From Photobacterium profundum SS9 (lineage in GTDB: Bacteria; Pseudomonadota; Gammaproteobacteria; Enterobacterales; Vibrionaceae), in contig NC_006370.1 in the NCBI RefSeq assembly GCF_000196255.1, positions 3,609,411-3,673,410 on the forward strand: a stretch of 64,000 bases of DNA. The letters are read 5' to 3'. The notes under the pieces were generated by a model, which made no database searches, was not told the origin of the DNA, and saw only the letters and a program-made list of their open reading frames with translations. Of the stretch, positions 50,849 to 62,486 are shown piece by piece. How positions within the stretch are numbered: position 1 is the stretch's first letter; each line of letters opens with the position of its first letter. A program made the position numbers and the translations under genes.

Positions 50849-52603
50849 TTATTTATTTACGATATTCATTTTATCAATGGTGTCGGCATCAGGCGGCACA
50901 TTCAAAATCTGTAATGCGTTTTGCATGACTTCAGCGAAAATCGGAGCGGCTATTGCGCCACCATAATACTGCTCGCCTTTCGGTTCATTCACCATCACAA
51001 CCATCGCTAAACGCGGCTTACTGACTGGGGCAATACCTGCGGTGTAGGCAATATAGTCATCACCATACCCCCCCGCGATCGCTTTTTTAGCGGTACCCGT
51101 TTTCACTCCAACACGATAACCAGGAACGCCTGCGCGCCAGCCGCCGCCACCACCCGCTTTATCGGTTACAGATTCAATCATCGTCAGTACTTTCTCGACC
51201 AATTTAGGATCTATAACCTGTTTGCCAGGTACGACTTTCTCTGTTTTTAAAATCGACAGCGGACGTTTCAGCCCCTTGGCGCCTAATGTCGCGTAAACAT
51301 GCACTAACTGAATCGGCGTAACAGACAAGCCATAACCGTATGCGAATGTTGCTCGTTCAATATCAGACCAACGACGACGATTAGGGAACAAGCCCACAGC
51401 TTCCCCCACTAAGTTAATGCCCGATGGCTCATCAAACCCAACGCGCTGGTACATCTCGATAAGATCTTCAATTGGCATGGCAAGTGACAGCTTAGTCATG
51501 CCGATGTTACTGGATTTCTGCAAAATGCGGCCAACCGTCGCTTCTTTTTCGATCCGAGAGACATCTGAAACATAATTACTACCGACACGTAAACGACGCC
51601 CTGGTATTTTAATCAGTGTGTTTTCATCAACAATGCCACTTTCCATGGCTTCCAATACACCAAACGGTTTTACCGTCGAACCTGGCTCAAAAGAATCGGT
51701 TATTACACGGTTACGCATTTTATACGATTGGCGATCATTTCGATTATTAGGATTAAATGACGGTGCATTAACCATCGCTAATATTTCGCCAGTATTGACA
51801 TCAACCAGTACAAGGCTAGCTGATGTTGCCGGTAAATTAACGATGGCTTCTTTCATCGCACGGTAAGCTACCGCTTGAATACGTTGATCAATACTTAATT
51901 CCAGCGGTTTGCCGGGTTCACGTTTTTGCAGGGAAATATTTTCAACCACACGCCCATAACGATCTTTTCGTACCGTGCGTCGACCGGGTTCACCGGTTAA
52001 CCAGCCATCGTAAGTGCGCTCTACACCTTCTAAGCCATGACCATCAATACCCGTCACACCGATCAAGTGAGCACTGACTTCACCTGAAGGGTAAAAACGA
52101 CGAGATTCATCTTTTAATCCAATCCCCGGTAATTTCAATTTGCTGACATAATCTGCCATTGCAGGGCTGACTTGGCGGGCTAAATAAACAAAACGGCGCT
52201 TTTTGTTTTTTTCGACACGGGCTAGTAATTCTTGTCGATTTAAACCCAACACATCTGCAAGAGCATGCCATCGCTCAACTTGCTGCATCCCGCCATTCTT
52301 ATAGATTTGAACAGGATCAGCCCAAACGGCTTGAACAGGAACGCTAACCGCTAATTGCTCGCCATTACGATCAGAAATAATCCCTCGAGCTGAAGGCATG
52401 GCTTTTACACGTAATGAGCGTAAATCACCTTCTTGAATTAATCTTCCGGGCTCGAGTACTTGAATATATGCGGCACGGCCGATAAGACCAACCAAGGCAA
52501 GAAATATACAACCGCATATAACACCAAAGCGCCACGGAATAAATGCCGATGGCGCTTTCTGGCGTCGCTGATTTTTTGTCTTTGCGCTTTTAAATAATGC
52601 CAT
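50849..52603 (-). CDS. ftsI: Septal transpeptidase FtsI (PBP3)
   Basis: This 584-aa bitopic class B penicillin-binding protein cross-links septal peptidoglycan. TM near residues 25-45, dimerisation domain, then transpeptidase motifs STVK (in EPGSTVKPF, near 310), SSN (in KSSNIGM) and KTGT (in VGVKTGTAKKA). It is the target of aztreonam-type beta-lactams in relatives. It starts 3 bp after ftsL. Confidence 0.97.
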   Translation of the reverse strand: MALFKSAKTKNQRRQKAPSAFIPWRFGVICGCIFLALVGLIGRAAYIQVLEPGRLIQEGDLRSLRVKAMPSARGIISDRNGEQLAVSVPVQAVWADPVQIYKNGGMQQVERWHALADVLGLNRQELLARVEKNKKRRFVYLARQVSPAMADYVSKLKLPGIGLKDESRRFYPSGEVSAHLIGVTGIDGHGLEGVERTYDGWLTGEPGRRTVRKDRYGRVVENISLQKREPGKPLELSIDQRIQAVAYRAMKEAIVNLPATSASLVLVDVNTGEILAMVNAPSFNPNNRNDRQSYKMRNRVITDSFEPGSTVKPFGVLEAMESGIVDENTLIKIPGRRLRVGSNYVSDVSRIEKEATVGRILQKSSNIGMTKLSLAMPIEDLIEMYQRVGFDEPSGINLVGEAVGLFPNRRRWSDIERATFAYGYGLSVTPIQLVHVYATLGAKGLKRPLSILKTEKVVPGKQVIDPKLVEKVLTMIESVTDKAGGGGGWRAGVPGYRVGVKTGTAKKAIAGGYGDDYIAYTAGIAPVSKPRLAMVVMVNEPKGEQYYGGAIAAPIFAEVMQNALQILNVPPDADTIDKMNIVNK

Positions 52604-52606
52604 AAA

Positions 52607-52927
52607 TTATTGCACAACGATTTCATTCTTAGCAGAAGGCCGTTTCATGTCGATTTCCTCTTCGGCAAAGCGCTCAACTCGGCTATGCTCCGCTAGTGAA
52701 TTCTCTTCTAGAATTTGATTTCGCCATTCTATATCTAGCTGATCCCGCTCTATGAACAGCTGCTCTTGCTGAGCAATCATTTGCCGTGATTGATGGGTGA
52801 CATACACCACAGCCAAAGCTGATATTAATATCAGGATCAACAAGATCACAGGAACGCGTCCGACCGACACGATATCTCGTGCGATCAGACGGGCTAAATT
52901 AGAAGGCGGTTGTGGGTCTAGACTCAT
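52607..52927 (-). CDS. ftsL: Cell division protein FtsL
   Basis: This 106-aa bitopic protein has a short cytoplasmic tail, one TM segment ([19 protein letters not shown], about 27-45) and a periplasmic leucine-zipper-like coiled coil ([20 protein letters not shown]). It forms a complex with FtsB and FtsQ and activates FtsWI. The ATG overlaps the rsmH stop (ATGA). Confidence 0.95.
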   Translation of the reverse strand: MSLDPQPPSNLARLIARDIVSVGRVPVILLILILISALAVVYVTHQSRQMIAQQEQLFIERDQLDIEWRNQILEENSLAEHSRVERFAEEEIDMKRPSAKNEIVVQ

Positions 52928-53871
52928 AGACGTTCAGCAAGGCGCAGTACAGAACTACGTGCTCGCTTATTATCACCTAGCTCATCTTTTGAAGGCTTAA
53001 TGGCTTTGCTCGCCATTTTTAAATCAGCAGAACCCAATGCTTTAATTTGATCTTCTGTTAATGGGAAACCCGCTGGCACTTCAGGCCCTTTACTATTCTT
53101 TCGAATAAAGCGCTTTACCATGCGATCTTCTAGCGAATGGAAGCTAATTACCGATAAACGTCCTTGTGGTGCTAGTACTTTAACCGCACCATTTAGTGCT
53201 GTTTCAATTTCATCAAGTTCGCTATTAATATAAATACGGATCGCTTGAAAACTGCGCGTTGCAGGGTGCTTATGCTTGTCTCTAAATGGAGATACATCTG
53301 AGATTAAAGCCGCTAATTCTTTGGTACGTGTTAATGGCTTTTTATCCGGATTTTCGCGATGCTCAACAATGCCACGTGCAATACGTTTAGCAAAACGTTC
53401 TTCACCAAACTCTTTCAATACCCATGCAATATCATCAGCTTCTGCTTCTGCTAGCCACTCTGCCGCTGAAATGCCTGATGTAGGATCCATGCGCATGTCT
53501 AACGGACCGTCACGCATAAAACTAAAGCCACGTTCAGCATCATCCAACTGCGGTGATGATACACCTAAGTCAAGTAATACGCCGTCGACACGACCAATTA
53601 AATCACGCTCTTCCATGTATTGAGCCATGCCCGAAAACGGACCATGGATAATACTGAAACGTGGGTCATCAATGGTTTGTGCTTCTGCAATCGCTTGAGG
53701 ATCACGGTCGATACCATATAGACGACCATTTTCACCTAGATGAGATAGGATCAGGCGGCTATGACCACCACGTCCAAAAGTACCATCGATATAAATACCG
53801 TCAGGTTTAATCGCTAGACCGTCAACCGATTCATGAAGTAGGACGGAGATGTGCTCAAATTGTTCAGACAT
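52924..53871 (-). CDS. rsmH: 16S rRNA (cytosine-1402-N4)-methyltransferase RsmH
   Basis: This 315-aa SAM-dependent enzyme methylates C1402 of 16S rRNA together with RsmI. The N-terminal [25 protein letters not shown] and the [18 protein letters not shown] block match the MraW family. It is the first gene of the dcw cluster here. The family usually has mraZ directly upstream, but none is present. rsmI, its partner for the same nucleotide, lies about 1 kb upstream. Confidence 0.96.
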   Translation of the reverse strand: MSEQFEHISVLLHESVDGLAIKPDGIYIDGTFGRGGHSRLILSHLGENGRLYGIDRDPQAIAEAQTIDDPRFSIIHGPFSGMAQYMEERDLIGRVDGVLLDLGVSSPQLDDAERGFSFMRDGPLDMRMDPTSGISAAEWLAEAEADDIAWVLKEFGEERFAKRIARGIVEHRENPDKKPLTRTKELAALISDVSPFRDKHKHPATRSFQAIRIYINSELDEIETALNGAVKVLAPQGRLSVISFHSLEDRMVKRFIRKNSKGPEVPAGFPLTEDQIKALGSADLKMASKAIKPSKDELGDNKRARSSVLRLAERL

Positions 53872-54361
53872 ATAATTAATTGGTTTCAGCTAAAGTGAAA
53901 GCTTACTGAGGCGGTTCATTAAAAGCCACCCCAGCCTGAAGTTGTATCTTGTATCTAACGATTTGCGGTTAAAGCGGTTTATACCCAATCTTAAAATAAT
54001 AAAACTGACAATAAACAGACTTAATACAGCAAACCTAAAAATGGATAAATTATCGTATCAGCAAAGAGACTATCACAGGTATCACAATAGCGCTTTGTCA
54101 TCGCCAACAGCCTTTTCATCCTTGCACTGTCATCGCAGCTTTAAGCATAAACAGCTATCATTTATATCCCTAAATTCATCAATAACTTATAACACTATAA
54201 TGGGCATTCATCGTTACGAAGGCAGTGCTGCACTTATTTTCCCATAAAGTGTACGTATGAGACAAAAAAGTTGTCAAGCAAGTAAGAACATTTAACGTCA
54301 GAGATACGTCATAAATTAACAATTTTAGATTTGATGGGTAATTTCATACGATATAAACGAC
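53872..54361. other. Leader region of the dcw cluster, mraZ absent
   Basis: These 490 bp between rsmH and the rnpB terminator contain no gene I can support. Reading the rsmH strand I found no MraZ-like frame and no set of evenly spaced TGGGN boxes. An imperfect inverted pair CTGGGGTGG / CCGCCTCAG (two mismatches, about 53907-53935) lies about 40-65 bp before the rsmH start. The region is AT-rich and should hold the cluster promoter, but I could not identify it. Confidence 0.6.
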
Positions 54362-54406
54362 AAAAGGTGATGTTAACTTCAATAAGAGAAGTCAACATCA
54401 CCTTTT
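54362..54406 (-). terminator. Terminator of rnpB
   Basis: Long 19-bp arms (54362-54380 and 54388-54406, one mismatch) enclose a 7-base loop. On the minus strand they end in CACCTTTT, giving a very stable terminator about 10 bp after the mature RNA end. Confidence 0.88.
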
Positions 54407-54414
54407 ATTCGAAT

Positions 54415-54798
<384 letters not shown>

Positions 54799-54805
54799 GT
54801 GGCGG

Positions 54806-54813
54806 ATTCTATA
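54806..54813 (-). promoter_or_regulatory. Predicted -10 of rnpB with GC-rich discriminator
   Basis: On the minus strand TATAGAAT is followed by CCGCC right before the RNA 5' end, the arrangement of stable-RNA promoters under growth-rate control. No strong -35 was found. Confidence 0.5.
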
Positions 54814-54936
54814 AGAGTCCAGCACCAGTTACCAGTAAAAGATCATTCACGAGCACAAAGTGTCTAAATATCGAACAATAATCAGTGTTGCTACGCAATT
54901 GTAAACAAACACACTCAGTACATCATACTTAAAATC

Positions 54937-55797
54937 TTAATCTAGGTTTTCTAATCCCCACTTATACAGCGCATTTTTCTTTACACCATGGATCTCAGCC
55001 GCCAGTGCTGCCGCTTTCTTAAGGGGGAGCTCTTTGACTAATAAACCCACGGTACGTAGCGCTTCAGAAGGTAAGTCATCTTTTGCTTTACGGTGTCCGG
55101 CAACTAAAACCACCATTTCGCCACGAACACGATTGCTGTCTTCACTTAACCAGTCGATCAGCTCGCCTAATGGTGCCCCATGGATTGTTTCATACGTTTT
55201 TGTTAACTCTCTCGCTAACACAACTTGGCGTTCTGGGCCTAACACCGCTAACATATCAGCTAAGGAATCTGTAATTCGGTGCGGTGATTCATAAAAAATT
55301 AATGTGCGCTCGTCGTCAGCAAGTGATTGAAACGTATCACGGCGTCCTTTACTCTTTGGTGGAAGGAATCCTTCAAAACTAAAGCGATCAGACGGTAAAC
55401 CGGCACCACTTAGTGCAGTAATAACCGCACAAGGGCCAGGTAAAGGCACAACTTTTACACCCGCCTGACGACAGCGGTTAACTAAATGATATCCTGGATC
55501 ACTAATCAGAGGTGTGCCAGCATCGGATACAAGTGCGATACTGGTACCCGCCTGAAGCTTCTCGATCAAATAATCAGCTTTTTGCTGTTCATTATGGTCA
55601 TGAAGCGCAAAGGTGCGGGTAGAGATAGAGAAATGCGATAGCAAGCGCGACGTGTGACGAGTGTCTTCAGCAGCGATTAAATCAACATTTGCTAAAACAT
55701 CCAATGCACGGTGTGTAATGTCTGCTAAGTTACCGATTGGTGTGGGTACGATGTACAAAGTTGCAACATCTACCATGCATGAATTGGTCTCTCTCAT
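54937..55797 (-). CDS. rsmI: 16S rRNA (cytidine-1402-2'-O)-methyltransferase RsmI
   Basis: This 286-aa SAM-dependent tetrapyrrole-methylase-fold enzyme modifies C1402 of 16S r[41 protein letters not shown], and the C-terminal [17 protein letters not shown] are near-identical to E. coli RsmI. ATG at 55797; an in-frame ATG at 55776 is possible. Divergent from lpoA as in E. coli. Confidence 0.96.
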   Translation of the reverse strand: MRETNSCMVDVATLYIVPTPIGNLADITHRALDVLANVDLIAAEDTRHTSRLLSHFSISTRTFALHDHNEQQKADYLIEKLQAGTSIALVSDAGTPLISDPGYHLVNRCRQAGVKVVPLPGPCAVITALSGAGLPSDRFSFEGFLPPKSKGRRDTFQSLADDERTLIFYESPHRITDSLADMLAVLGPERQVVLARELTKTYETIHGAPLGELIDWLSEDSNRVRGEMVVLVAGHRKAKDDLPSEALRTVGLLVKELPLKKAAALAAEIHGVKKNALYKWGLENLD

Positions 55798-55849
55798 TTG
55801 TTTAAGATCTCATCTGCAATTAATATAGTAAGTAATTTTTCACAGTTGA

Positions 55850-57665
55850 ATGAATTCAATGCTCAATTTTACCCATAAGCGTAAAAGTGTATCACGACTC
55901 TTGGCACCTGTAGCCCTTGCCGTGATTTTGGCGGGCTGTAGTTCGTCAAACCAACAACAGGCTTCTGCCTCTAATATCACCGCTATAGCGACTGATACTT
56001 CGGCAAATTACCTCATAAAAGCAGAATCCAGTGATGGTATTGAAAGCATCGACTGGAATATTCTTGCTTTAAAAGCCTTAATTAAAGAAGGCCAATGGAC
56101 TCAAGCAGATAACCAATCAAAACGCTTGAGCCGCATGTCTCTTAGCCCAATACAAATGGCTGAGTGGCAGCTTGCACGCGCAACATTGCGCTATCAGCAA
56201 GGACAACTGCAAGAGGCATTGAATACATTAAATTTCCAACCTTGGTGGCCGCTGCCTGATAACCAATATAAACGTTATTTCATGCTACGTGCAGAGCTAC
56301 TTGGTCAATTAGGCCAACACTCCAAAGCCGCTCGTCAACGCACAATGCTTGATCAGTACTTGCCATCAAACCAAAAGAACGCCAACTGGCAAAACCTATG
56401 GCAAGATCTATCAAGCTATAATAACAGCCAACTTCAATCTGTTAGTTTGAAGGAAGATGAAACAGTATTGCGAGGCTGGATTCAATTAAGCATCTTGAAA
56501 AATACCTATTCACAACGACCTGTTCGTCTTAAAAGCGCCGTTGATGAATGGTTAAGTATGAATCCTTATCACCCTGCGCATCAATATTTGCCGACCGAAC
56601 TTGAAGCCATCATGTCAATGGAAGTGGCACAACTCGATAATGTCGCGTTATTACTTCCTCTAACAGGCCGATTTGAATCACAAGGTAAAGCCGTACGTGA
56701 TGGTTTTATCAATGCAATGCTTGATGATACCAGTAGAGATACAGACACTGAGTTGACAGTTTTTGACACTGAAGCGGAGTCAATGACTGCGATCATGGCA
56801 AAATTACAAGCCAATGGTACGCAGTTTGTTATCGGGCCTTTACGCAAAGAGAAAGTGACCGCATTTCAACAAAGCAATACCAGCCAAATCAACCTGCTGG
56901 CACTTAATCAACCAGAACAGCTAGATGTAAGCCAAACCCAGTCTTGTTACTTTTCGCTATCACCAGAGCAAGAAGCAGAACAAGCCGCGCAACATTTATT
57001 TGCTAAAGGGCACCAATACCCACTCGTGCTCGCACCAAAAAGTAAATTTGGGCAACGTATGACAGACGCTTTTAACGAACAGTGGCAGCAATTAACAGGC
57101 CGTAATGCCGATATTGATACCTTCGGTTCACGCAAACAAATTCAGCAACAGATATCACGTATTTTTGGCTTAAACGACAGCCAAGCACGTATTAGCCAAA
57201 TGAATCAATTAACGGGTGTTAAACTGGAATCACAGCAGCGTAGCCGTCGTGATACAGATGCCGTCTATCTGATTGCGAATAAAAGTGAGCTAACACTGCT
57301 TAAGCCATTTATCGAAGTGGCAATTAACCCAGAAGTTAAACCACCGAAACTTTACGCAAGCTCACGTGGCAACCCTAACGCTAATAGCGACAATAGCGAA
57401 TTACGTGGGATTGAATTTAGCGATATTCCTTTAATCATAAATCCTGAGTTAAGCTTTATGGAACGCTTTGATAGCCTATGGCCAAATGAAAGCAATACCA
57501 GCATTCGTTTACACGCTTTTGGTATGGATGCCTATAAGATGGTGAATGAATTACCGCAGTTGCGTGTTGTTGATAATTACACCGTTCAAGGTATGACTGG
57601 CCAGTTAGGTATTGATAACCAATGTGTCGTTCAACGCGAAATGGACTGGGCTGTATTTACGTCTG

Positions 57666-57691
<26 letters not shown>
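55850..57691 (+). CDS. lpoA: Outer-membrane lipoprotein activator of PBP1a, LpoA
   Basis: This 613-aa lipoprotein crosses the periplasm to stimulate PBP1a. The lipobox LAGC sits at the end of the signal peptide (Cys near residue 29). The N-terminal half is TPR-like helical repeats; the C-terminal half has a periplasmic-binding fold beginning VALLLPLTGRFESQGKAVRDGF. An ATG at 55859 is an alternative start. E. coli LpoA is longer by a flexible insert that is absent here. It is the first gene of lpoA-yraN-diaA-dolP. Confidence 0.94.
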
Positions 57692-58636
<945 letters not shown>

Positions 58637-58639
58637 AAA

Positions 58640-59179
58640 ATGATACTACGCCAAGTATTGGTGGTTGCTTTGTTGATGCTATTACAGGGTTGTTCGGGGT
58701 TATCGTCGAATGATCCTCGTAATACCAAACAACAGTGGCACGATCAAAAAATTGAAATGGAAATCGGCGGGCTCGTCAATAAACCCCCTTTTCGCCAGCA
58801 GGCAAGAATAAACGCTATTGCGACAGAGGGAAATGTTTTACTGGTTGGTCAAGCCGTCGATCAGGAAACCCAATCGTTACTCGGCGAAAAAGTACGAGAG
58901 CTGAGTAATGTGCAGCATGTTTACAATCAGGTGAAGGTTCGTGCTCTACCTACGCTTGGTGAGATCAGTAGTGATAGCTGGATCACCACAAAAGTGAAAT
59001 CTCAGATGGTGGCAAGCAAGCAGCTAAAAGATGCCTCTATTAAAGTAATCACTGAAGGGCAGGAAGTATACCTATTAGGTTACGTTACTCGCACACAGGG
59101 CGATACAGCGTCAGAAATTGCCCGTAATGTGTCAGGCGTTAAGAATGTCATCAAAGTATTTCAATACCCTGAAGGTTAA
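58640..59179 (+). CDS. dolP: Outer-membrane BON-domain lipoprotein DolP
   Basis: This 179-aa lipoprotein (lipobox LLQGC, Cys18) has two BON domains that bind anionic phospholipid; E. coli DolP (YraP) maintains outer-membrane integrity at division sites. Domain 1 spans about 45-110 and domain 2 about 115-178. It is the last gene of the lpoA operon, 3 bp after diaA, and ends at a bidirectional terminator shared with sspB. Confidence 0.93.
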   Translation: MILRQVLVVALLMLLQGCSGLSSNDPRNTKQQWHDQKIEMEIGGLVNKPPFRQQARINAIATEGNVLLVGQAVDQETQSLLGEKVRELSNVQHVYNQVKVRALPTLGEISSDSWITTKVKSQMVASKQLKDASIKVITEGQEVYLLGYVTRTQGDTASEIARNVSGVKNVIKVFQYPEG

Positions 59180-59226
59180 ATCTCGCTAGCAACAGCACTC
59201 ACTAGAAAATATAAAGCTAGAAAATA

Positions 59227-59252
59227 AAAACGCAGCTCAAAGGCTGCGTTTT
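59227..59252. terminator. Bidirectional terminator between dolP and sspB
   Basis: Perfect 10-bp arms AAAACGCAGC and GCTGCGTTTT (59227-59236 and 59243-59252) around a 6-base loop, with A and T runs on both sides. Confidence 0.9.
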
Positions 59253-59253
59253 T

Positions 59254-59760
59254 TTATTTTACGACACGAAGACTTGGACGACCTCTAGGGCGAGGTGGTT
59301 CATCATCAGGTTCATCGTCATCACTTATTTCAGCAGTCACTGCCACAGGTGCTAACGTTTCTGCCTGAACTTCTACGATACCGTCAATTTCAGCTTCTTC
59401 ATTTTCGTCAAAAGCATCAAGGTCAGTCGCATAAGCGGGCTCTGGATCGAACGTTGTACCGGCACCATTTTCTCGCGCATAAATCGCAACAACAGCATAC
59501 ATAGGTACAATAACAGCATGTGGACGGCCACTAAAACGCGCATTAAAGCTAACAGCTTCATTACCCAATTCTAAGTTGCCTACCGCACGCGGCGCAATGT
59601 TCAGAACAATCTGACCATCACTTACGAACTCCATTGGCACTTGTGCACCAGGTAACGTGGCATCCACGACCAAGTGCGGTGTCAAATCGTTATCCACCAG
59701 CCAATCATAAAACGCACGCACCAAATAAGGACGACGCGGCGTCATTTTTTCCATGTCCAT
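59254..59760 (-). CDS. sspB: ClpXP adaptor SspB
   Basis: This 168-aa adaptor delivers ssrA-tagged proteins to ClpXP. The folded substrate-binding domain is at the N-terminus (about 1-115). A flexible acidic linker with many Glu and Asp follows, then the ClpX-binding tail RGRPSLRVVK, almost the E. coli RGRPALRVVK. sspA ends directly before it, so the two form one operon. Confidence 0.96.
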   Translation of the reverse strand: MDMEKMTPRRPYLVRAFYDWLVDNDLTPHLVVDATLPGAQVPMEFVSDGQIVLNIAPRAVGNLELGNEAVSFNARFSGRPHAVIVPMYAVVAIYARENGAGTTFDPEPAYATDLDAFDENEEAEIDGIVEVQAETLAPVAVTAEISDDDEPDDEPPRPRGRPSLRVVK

Positions 59761-60399
59761 TTACTGTCCAGTCAAGCGCATTTCACGCTCAGCTTCAGTA
59801 AGAGATGCAAGGAAAGAATCTCGTTCAAACACACGAGTCATGTATGCTTTAACTTCTTTCGAACCAACACCACTTAGCTCAATACCCATTTCAGGTAAAC
59901 GCCATAGTAGCGGAGCAAGGTAACAGTCTACCAAGCTAAATTCATCACTCATGAAGTAAGAATATTCAGCAAAAACAGGTGCAAGTGCTAAAAGCTCTTC
60001 ACGCAATTGCTTACGTGCTTTGTCTGCTTCGTCCGCAGTACCTTTGTTCACTTTTTCAGCTAACGTGTACCAGTTACGTTCAATGCGGTACATCATCAGA
60101 CGACTATTACCACGAGCAACAGGGTACACAGGCATTAGAGGTGGGTGAGGGAAACGCTCATCCAAGTACTCCATAATGATGCCTGCTTGATATAAAGCGA
60201 GTTCACGGTCAACAAGAGTTGGCACTGAATTGTATGGATTTAGGTCAAGCAGATCTTCAGGCAGGTTATTTGGATCAACCAGCTCAATTTCAACACTAAC
60301 ACCTTTTTCAGCTAGTACGATACGCACCTGATGGCTGTAAATATCCGACGCATCAGAATATAGAGTCATCACAGAGCGTTTATTGGCAGCAACAGCCAT
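59761..60399 (-). CDS. sspA: Stringent starvation protein A
   Basis: This 212-aa GST-fold protein binds RNA polymerase and is needed for acid tolerance and phage P1 late transcription in E. coli. PHPPLMPVYPVARG, the surface patch required for activity, is intact. The ATG at 60399 (MAVAANKRSVM) has a GGAGG Shine-Dalgarno; a longer frame overlaps the petC terminator side. Confidence 0.96.
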   Translation of the reverse strand: MAVAANKRSVMTLYSDASDIYSHQVRIVLAEKGVSVEIELVDPNNLPEDLLDLNPYNSVPTLVDRELALYQAGIIMEYLDERFPHPPLMPVYPVARGNSRLMMYRIERNWYTLAEKVNKGTADEADKARKQLREELLALAPVFAEYSYFMSDEFSLVDCYLAPLLWRLPEMGIELSGVGSKEVKAYMTRVFERDSFLASLTEAEREMRLTGQ

Positions 60400-60426
60400 T
60401 GACCCCTCCAGTATAATTAAATTACA

Positions 60427-60458
60427 CAAAAAGCAATGGGGGCTGGAGCCCCCATTGC
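60427..60458 (-). terminator. Terminator of the petABC operon
   Basis: Perfect 12-bp arms GCAATGGGGGCT and AGCCCCCATTGC nearly abut and are followed on the minus strand by TTTTT. Very stable, about 30 bp after the petC stop. Confidence 0.9.
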
Positions 60459-60486
60459 GAGATTCTTAACCGTCTAGATTACCCGA

Positions 60487-61224
60487 TCAGTGGACATCAC
60501 GCCAATATTCTTTCTTCAACAACACTGTTAATACAAAGAATATAACGATAAAGCCCATTACCCATAAGCCTAAACGCTGACGTTCAAGCTTCATCGGTTC
60601 AGCTGAATACTCAAGAAAGTTAACAAGATCACGTACGACTTCGTCATATTCGTCGGCGTTTAATTCACCGGCACCATTAGACTTTATTCCTACATATTCT
60701 TGAACTTCTTCACCATCAACTAGACGCGTTTCATATACTTTTGTTGGTACACCTTGCAGTTCTTCCAATACATGTGGCATACCCACGCTTGGGAATATGA
60801 CATTATTCACGCCAAATGGACGTGATGGGTCAGCATAAAAAGAACGTAAATAAGTATACAACCAATCGGTACCACGCACTCGAGCAACCAACGTCAAATC
60901 TGGAGCTGGCGCACCAAACGATACCGCGGCGTATTCCTTCGAAATGGAATTCGTCATCAGATCACCCACTTTCGCATTTTTATCGAAAATCAGGTTATCT
61001 CTCATCAGATCTAATGGAATATCCAAATCTGTCGCCACACGCTCATAACGCTGATATTGCGTTGCGTGACAACCAAAGCAATAGTTTACAAACGTTTTGG
61101 CACCACGTTGTAACGATGCTTTGTCCGAAAGATCATTATTTGCGGCATCTAAATGCACGTTCCCACCCGCCGCCATAACCACTGACGGCAACAGAGCTAG
61201 CAGCATTACAATCAATTTTTTCAT
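60487..61224 (-). CDS. petC: Ubiquinol-cytochrome c reductase, cytochrome c1 subunit
   Basis: This 245-aa haem protein of the bc1 complex passes electrons from the Rieske centre to cytochrome c. It has a signal peptide (MKKLIVMLLALLPSVVMA), a haem motif CFGCH near residue 50, and a C-terminal TM anchor (LWVMGFIVIFFVLTVLL). The axial Met is probably in SVGMPHVLEE. Overlaps petB by 4 bp. It is the last gene of petABC. Confidence 0.96.
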   Translation of the reverse strand: MKKLIVMLLALLPSVVMAAGGNVHLDAANNDLSDKASLQRGAKTFVNYCFGCHATQYQRYERVATDLDIPLDLMRDNLIFDKNAKVGDLMTNSISKEYAAVSFGAPAPDLTLVARVRGTDWLYTYLRSFYADPSRPFGVNNVIFPSVGMPHVLEELQGVPTKVYETRLVDGEEVQEYVGIKSNGAGELNADEYDEVVRDLVNFLEYSAEPMKLERQRLGLWVMGFIVIFFVLTVLLKKEYWRDVH

Positions 61225-62486
61225 TTGAATGTCACCCTCTCTGGTAGTGGTTTCGTCGCTTCATTTTTACTGTACACAAACAATAAAATGAAGAACATAA
61301 AGTACCCAAGGCTGAAGATCCGAGCCATATAGGTATAAAGTTCCGTCGCAGGTAGCGAGCCAAGAATACCAAGCGCAATAAAGCTAATTGTAAACTGAAT
61401 AATATTCGCTAAATGCAGCTTACTACGGTAACGGTAAGAGCGTACTTTACAGCGATCAAACCATGGTAGTAAGAACAAGAAGACAATCGACGCCCCCATT
61501 GCAGCAACACCTAATAACTTATCAGGCACCGCACGCAAAATGGCGTAAAACGGAGTGAAATACCACACAGGAGCAATATGTTCAGGCGTTTTCAGTGGGT
61601 TTGCTGCTTCAAAGTTAGGTGGCTCAAGGAAATAACCACCCATCTCTGGATTGAAGAACAACACATAGCTGAACAAAAATGCAAACACAGCAACACCGAC
61701 TAAATCTTTCACCGTACCGTAAGGATGGAATGGGATTGAATCAATAACGTCGTATTTACCGCTGTATTGCTTATGGAATGGGAATTGCGTTTTGTAGCCT
61801 TCCCCTTTACTGCCTTTCGGAAGCTTCGTCTCGATACCATCAGGGTTGTTTGAACCCACTTCATGCAGTGCAAGTACATGCAATACAATTAATAATAACA
61901 ATACAATAGGAAGAGCAATCACGTGAAGAGCAAAGAAACGGTTTAACGTCGCACCAGAGATAACATAATCACCACGAATCCATAGTGTTAAGTCATCACC
62001 GATTACAGGAATAGCACCAAACAGTGAAATGATGACCTGCGCACCCCAGTAAGACATTTGTCCCCAAGGTAGCAAGTAACCCATGAAAGCTTCAGCCATT
62101 AACACGAGGAAAATCAGCATACCAAATAGCCACAATAATTCGCGAGGCTTTTGATAAGAACCGTAAATTAACCCACGAAACATGTGCAAATATACAACAA
62201 TAAAGAACGCAGATGCGCCCGTTGAATGCATATAACGCAGTAGCCAACCGTAGTCTACATCACGCATGATGTATTCCACAGAAGCAAATGCACCATCACC
62301 AGATGGAACATAATTCATGGTAAGCCAAACACCCGTTACTAGCTGATTAACGAGTACCAACATGGCTAATGAACCAAAAATATACCAAAAGTTAAAGTTC
62401 TTCGGCATAGGGTATTCAGATAAATGCTTTTTATAGGCATCCATCACGGGTAAACGTTTTTCAATCCAACCGAGTAAAGCGTCCAT
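61221..62486 (-). CDS. petB: Ubiquinol-cytochrome c reductase, cytochrome b subunit
   Basis: This 421-aa membrane subunit of the bc1 complex holds two haems b and both quinone sites. The haem-ligand helices include RYMHSTGASAFFIVVYLHMF and RFFALHVIALPIVLLLLIVLH, and the Qo-site PVWYF motif (APVWYFTPFYAILRA) replaces the PEWY of mitochondria. About nine TM segments. Starts within the petA stop (TAATG). Confidence 0.97.
   Translation of the reverse strand: MDALLGWIEKRLPVMDAYKKHLSEYPMPKNFNFWYIFGSLAMLVLVNQLVTGVWLTMNYVPSGDGAFASVEYIMRDVDYGWLLRYMHSTGASAFFIVVYLHMFRGLIYGSYQKPRELLWLFGMLIFLVLMAEAFMGYLLPWGQMSYWGAQVIISLFGAIPVIGDDLTLWIRGDYVISGATLNRFFALHVIALPIVLLLLIVLHVLALHEVGSNNPDGIETKLPKGSKGEGYKTQFPFHKQYSGKYDVIDSIPFHPYGTVKDLVGVAVFAFLFSYVLFFNPEMGGYFLEPPNFEAANPLKTPEHIAPVWYFTPFYAILRAVPDKLLGVAAMGASIVFLFLLPWFDRCKVRSYRYRSKLHLANIIQFTISFIALGILGSLPATELYTYMARIFSLGYFMFFILLFVYSKNEATKPLPERVTFK

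Noticed and set aside
54021..54119. A 32-codon minus-strand frame (MKRLLAMTKRYC) ahead of rsmH
   Set aside because: A Shine-Dalgarno-like AAGG directly abuts the ATG, too close to work, and the product resembles nothing I know.
53942..54247. A 101-codon plus-strand open frame upstream of rsmH
   Set aside because: No recognisable domain, no convincing Shine-Dalgarno, basic low-complexity composition, and it opposes the expected dcw leader. Most likely chance.
59180..59226. Possible eighth heptad array after dolP (two copies of CTAGAAAAT)
   Set aside because: The two copies are 15 bp apart, out of 7-bp phase, and have no CTCG units.
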